Shown: positions 55,147-56,389 of the stretch, piece after piece | Layout: the number at the start of each line of letters is the position of its first letter | Position numbering within the stretch: position 1 is the stretch's first letter | Assembly: GCF_004917075.1 (NCBI RefSeq) | Contig: NZ_SSYB01000008.1 | Span: 1-56,389, forward strand | From: Geomonas edaphica | Lineage (GTDB): Bacteria; Desulfobacterota; Desulfuromonadia; Geobacterales; Geobacteraceae | Direction: 5' to 3' | Length of the DNA: 56,389 bases | The notes under the pieces: generated by a model | Seen by the model: only the letters and a program-made list of their open reading frames with translations | Databases searched by the model: none | Told to the model about the DNA's origin: nothing | Made by a program: the position numbers and the translations under genes

Positions 55147-56389
55147 ATGACGGCGGCTGAAGATGTAAGCGGTATGGAAAAGACGAAGGAATCGCTTCCC
55201 TTGCCCCGGCAAGGGCGTGGCCCCCTGTTGCGTTGGGCGCTCTGGTTCGTTCTCGTTAACGCGGCCCTTTTGATGCTGGTTTCCTTGAGTTACCTGAAGA
55301 GCATGGCGCCCCCGGAAACGACCGCGGCGCGTGCTTTCCTTGGGCTCTCCTTGCCGGGGCACAGTGTCACCCTCGCCGCACTCGCCTTCCCTGTCATCGC
55401 TGTTGCCATCCTCGTCTGGCCCCGGAGGGCCTTCGTCTTTGGAACGGGGATACTTCTCGAAACACTGCTGTTACTCTTTATCGTGGTCGACGTGCTCGTG
55501 TTCGCCCAGTACCGGTTCCACCTAAATGGGATGGTGTGGAACCTTCTTACGAGCGGCGCCGCAGGCGACGTCCTCCCGGTGACCGGCAAACTCTACGCCA
55601 TCCTCACCGGCGCCGTGCTCCAGGCCTTGCTCCTGCAGTGGGGTATAGCCCAGCTTGTCTGGCGCTGCAGTAGCCGTGTGGGTAGGCCTTATGGACGGTT
55701 CACCGCGGTACTGGTCTTCATGGTCGTCCTTAGTGGGCACGTCATGCACGCCTGGGCGAGCGCCAACAGCTACACCCCCATCACCAACCAGGTCCGCTAC
55801 CTTCCCGGCTATAAGCCGCTCACCATGACGAAGCTCCTGGTTAAGCTGGGGCTAGCCGACCCCAAGCAAGGACCGAGGTTTTCGGTGGCCAGGGGGGGGA
55901 CGGCGCTGCGCTACCCCGTGCAGCCCATCACCTGCACGCCCCCCTCGGGCAAGAAGCTGAACCTCATGCTGATCGTCATCGACAGTTGGCGTTTTGACTC
56001 CCTCACGGCTGAGGTGACGCCGAACATCGCGCGCTTCGCCCGGGACAAGTTCCGCTTCGAGCACCACTACAGCGGTGGGAACTGTACGCGCTTCGGCATC
56101 TTCTCGCTCTTCTACGGGATAAGCGGCAGCTACTGGCATTCCATGCTCGCCGAGGAGCGGCCGCCGGTTCTCATGCAGGAGTTGGAGCGGCAGTGCTACG
56201 TAAGTGGGATCTACGCGAGTGCACCGCTTGTCAACCCGGAATTCGACCACACCGTGTTCGCTACGATGCGCGACAGGATCGAGTTGCGCCAGCAGGGTCG
56301 TACGCCGCAGGAGCGGGATCGGACTATCACCGACAAAATGCTCCGCTTCCTTGCCCGGCCAAAAGACGGCAAACCCTTTTTCGGTTTCT
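55147..56389 (+). CDS. YejM/PbgA-like inner-membrane protein with sulfatase-fold domain, 3' truncated by window
   Basis: The first 414 residues of a longer protein. Five predicted N-terminal helices (from LLRWALWFVLVNAALLMLVS to about residue 205) form a DUF3413-like domain, followed by a periplasmic alkaline-phosphatase/sulfatase-fold domain beginning LNLMLIVIDSWRFDSL, TPNIARFARDKFRF, then SGGNCTRFGIFSLFYGI, where the Thr/Cys position corresponds to the sulfatase nucleophile. In enterobacteria YejM (PbgA) senses lipid A and controls LpxC stability, so its place after the lipid A and LPS genes is notable. The frame runs off the window end, so the C-terminus and true length are unknown. A gagtgagg lies well upstream of the ATG. 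Confidence 0.82.
   Translation, partial: MTAAEDVSGMEKTKESLPLPRQGRGPLLRWALWFVLVNAALLMLVSLSYLKSMAPPETTAARAFLGLSLPGHSVTLAALAFPVIAVAILVWPRRAFVFGTGILLETLLLLFIVVDVLVFAQYRFHLNGMVWNLLTSGAAGDVLPVTGKLYAILTGAVLQALLLQWGIAQLVWRCSSRVGRPYGRFTAVLVFMVVLSGHVMHAWASANSYTPITNQVRYLPGYKPLTMTKLLVKLGLADPKQGPRFSVARGGTALRYPVQPITCTPPSGKKLNLMLIVIDSWRFDSLTAEVTPNIARFARDKFRFEHHYSGGNCTRFGIFSLFYGISGSYWHSMLAEERPPVLMQELERQCYVSGIYASAPLVNPEFDHTVFATMRDRIELRQQGRTPQERDRTITDKMLRFLARPKDGKPFFGF

Overview
The window looks like a chromosomal segment of a Geobacter-type bacterium (Geobacteraceae, Desulfuromonadota). This is inferred from the high GC content, diheme c-type cytochrome and HDOD proteins, a complete Gram-negative envelope programme, and the gene order lysS - lolC/D - bamA - ompH - lpxD - fabZ - lpxA - lpxB - msbA. 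No species-level claim is made.

Layout. (1) 1-137: 3' end of a 5S rRNA and the terminator of an rRNA operon. (2) 169-8.4 kb: an orphan radical SAM/SPASM protein, uracil-DNA glycosylase, a chemoreceptor with a near-perfect flagellar sigma-28 promoter, a small exported protein, and a tightly overlapping three-gene signalling operon (small protein, HDOD, GAF-HisKA-REC-HPt hybrid kinase). (3) 8.4-24 kb: an EamA transporter that seems leaderless, an Fpg/Nei glycosylase without zinc-finger cysteines, a DUF4142 protein, malQ, a diheme cytochrome, two small envelope proteins, lnt, glgX and aroC, then several small hypothetical genes, a sterol-desaturase-type enzyme and a YgjP-like metalloprotease. 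(4) 24.1-27.1 kb: biotin genes bioF-bioH-bioC behind a good BirA-type operator that overlaps the -35 element. (5) 27.2-30.3 kb: the ribosome-associated ABC-F protein EttA, divergent from an RCC1-repeat lipoprotein. (6) 30.5-47.3 kb: a long co-directional envelope cluster: lysS, lipoprotein export (lolC, lolD), outer-membrane assembly (bamA, ompH/skp), lipid A synthesis and export (lpxD, fabZ, lpxA, lpxB, msbA, lpxL-like, waaA, lpxK) and the first core heptosyltransferase (waaC). (7) 47.5-56.4 kb: surface-sugar genes: a sialyltransferase-like GT, a CMP-nonulosonate cytidylyltransferase fused to a PseG-like domain, a NeuB-family synthase, a GT4 transferase, an ArnT/PMT-like membrane transferase, a UDP-glucuronate 4-epimerase, and the start of a YejM/PbgA-like membrane protein cut off by the window end.

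How it fits together. Regions 6 and 7 form an outer-membrane assembly line: acyl chains and sugar nucleotides are turned into Kdo-lipid A, flipped by MsbA, capped with heptose, and probably decorated with a nonulosonic (sialic-like) acid and other sugars, while Lol and Bam supply lipoproteins and beta-barrels. The most notable unexplained items are a seven-unit 21-bp in-frame repeat inside lpxK, a palindromic REP-like element sitting inside the loop of a transcription terminator between direct repeats, the fused NeuA-PseG enzyme with its adjacent transferase, and the orphan radical SAM protein. No CRISPR array, tRNA, insertion-sequence transposase or prophage gene was recognised.
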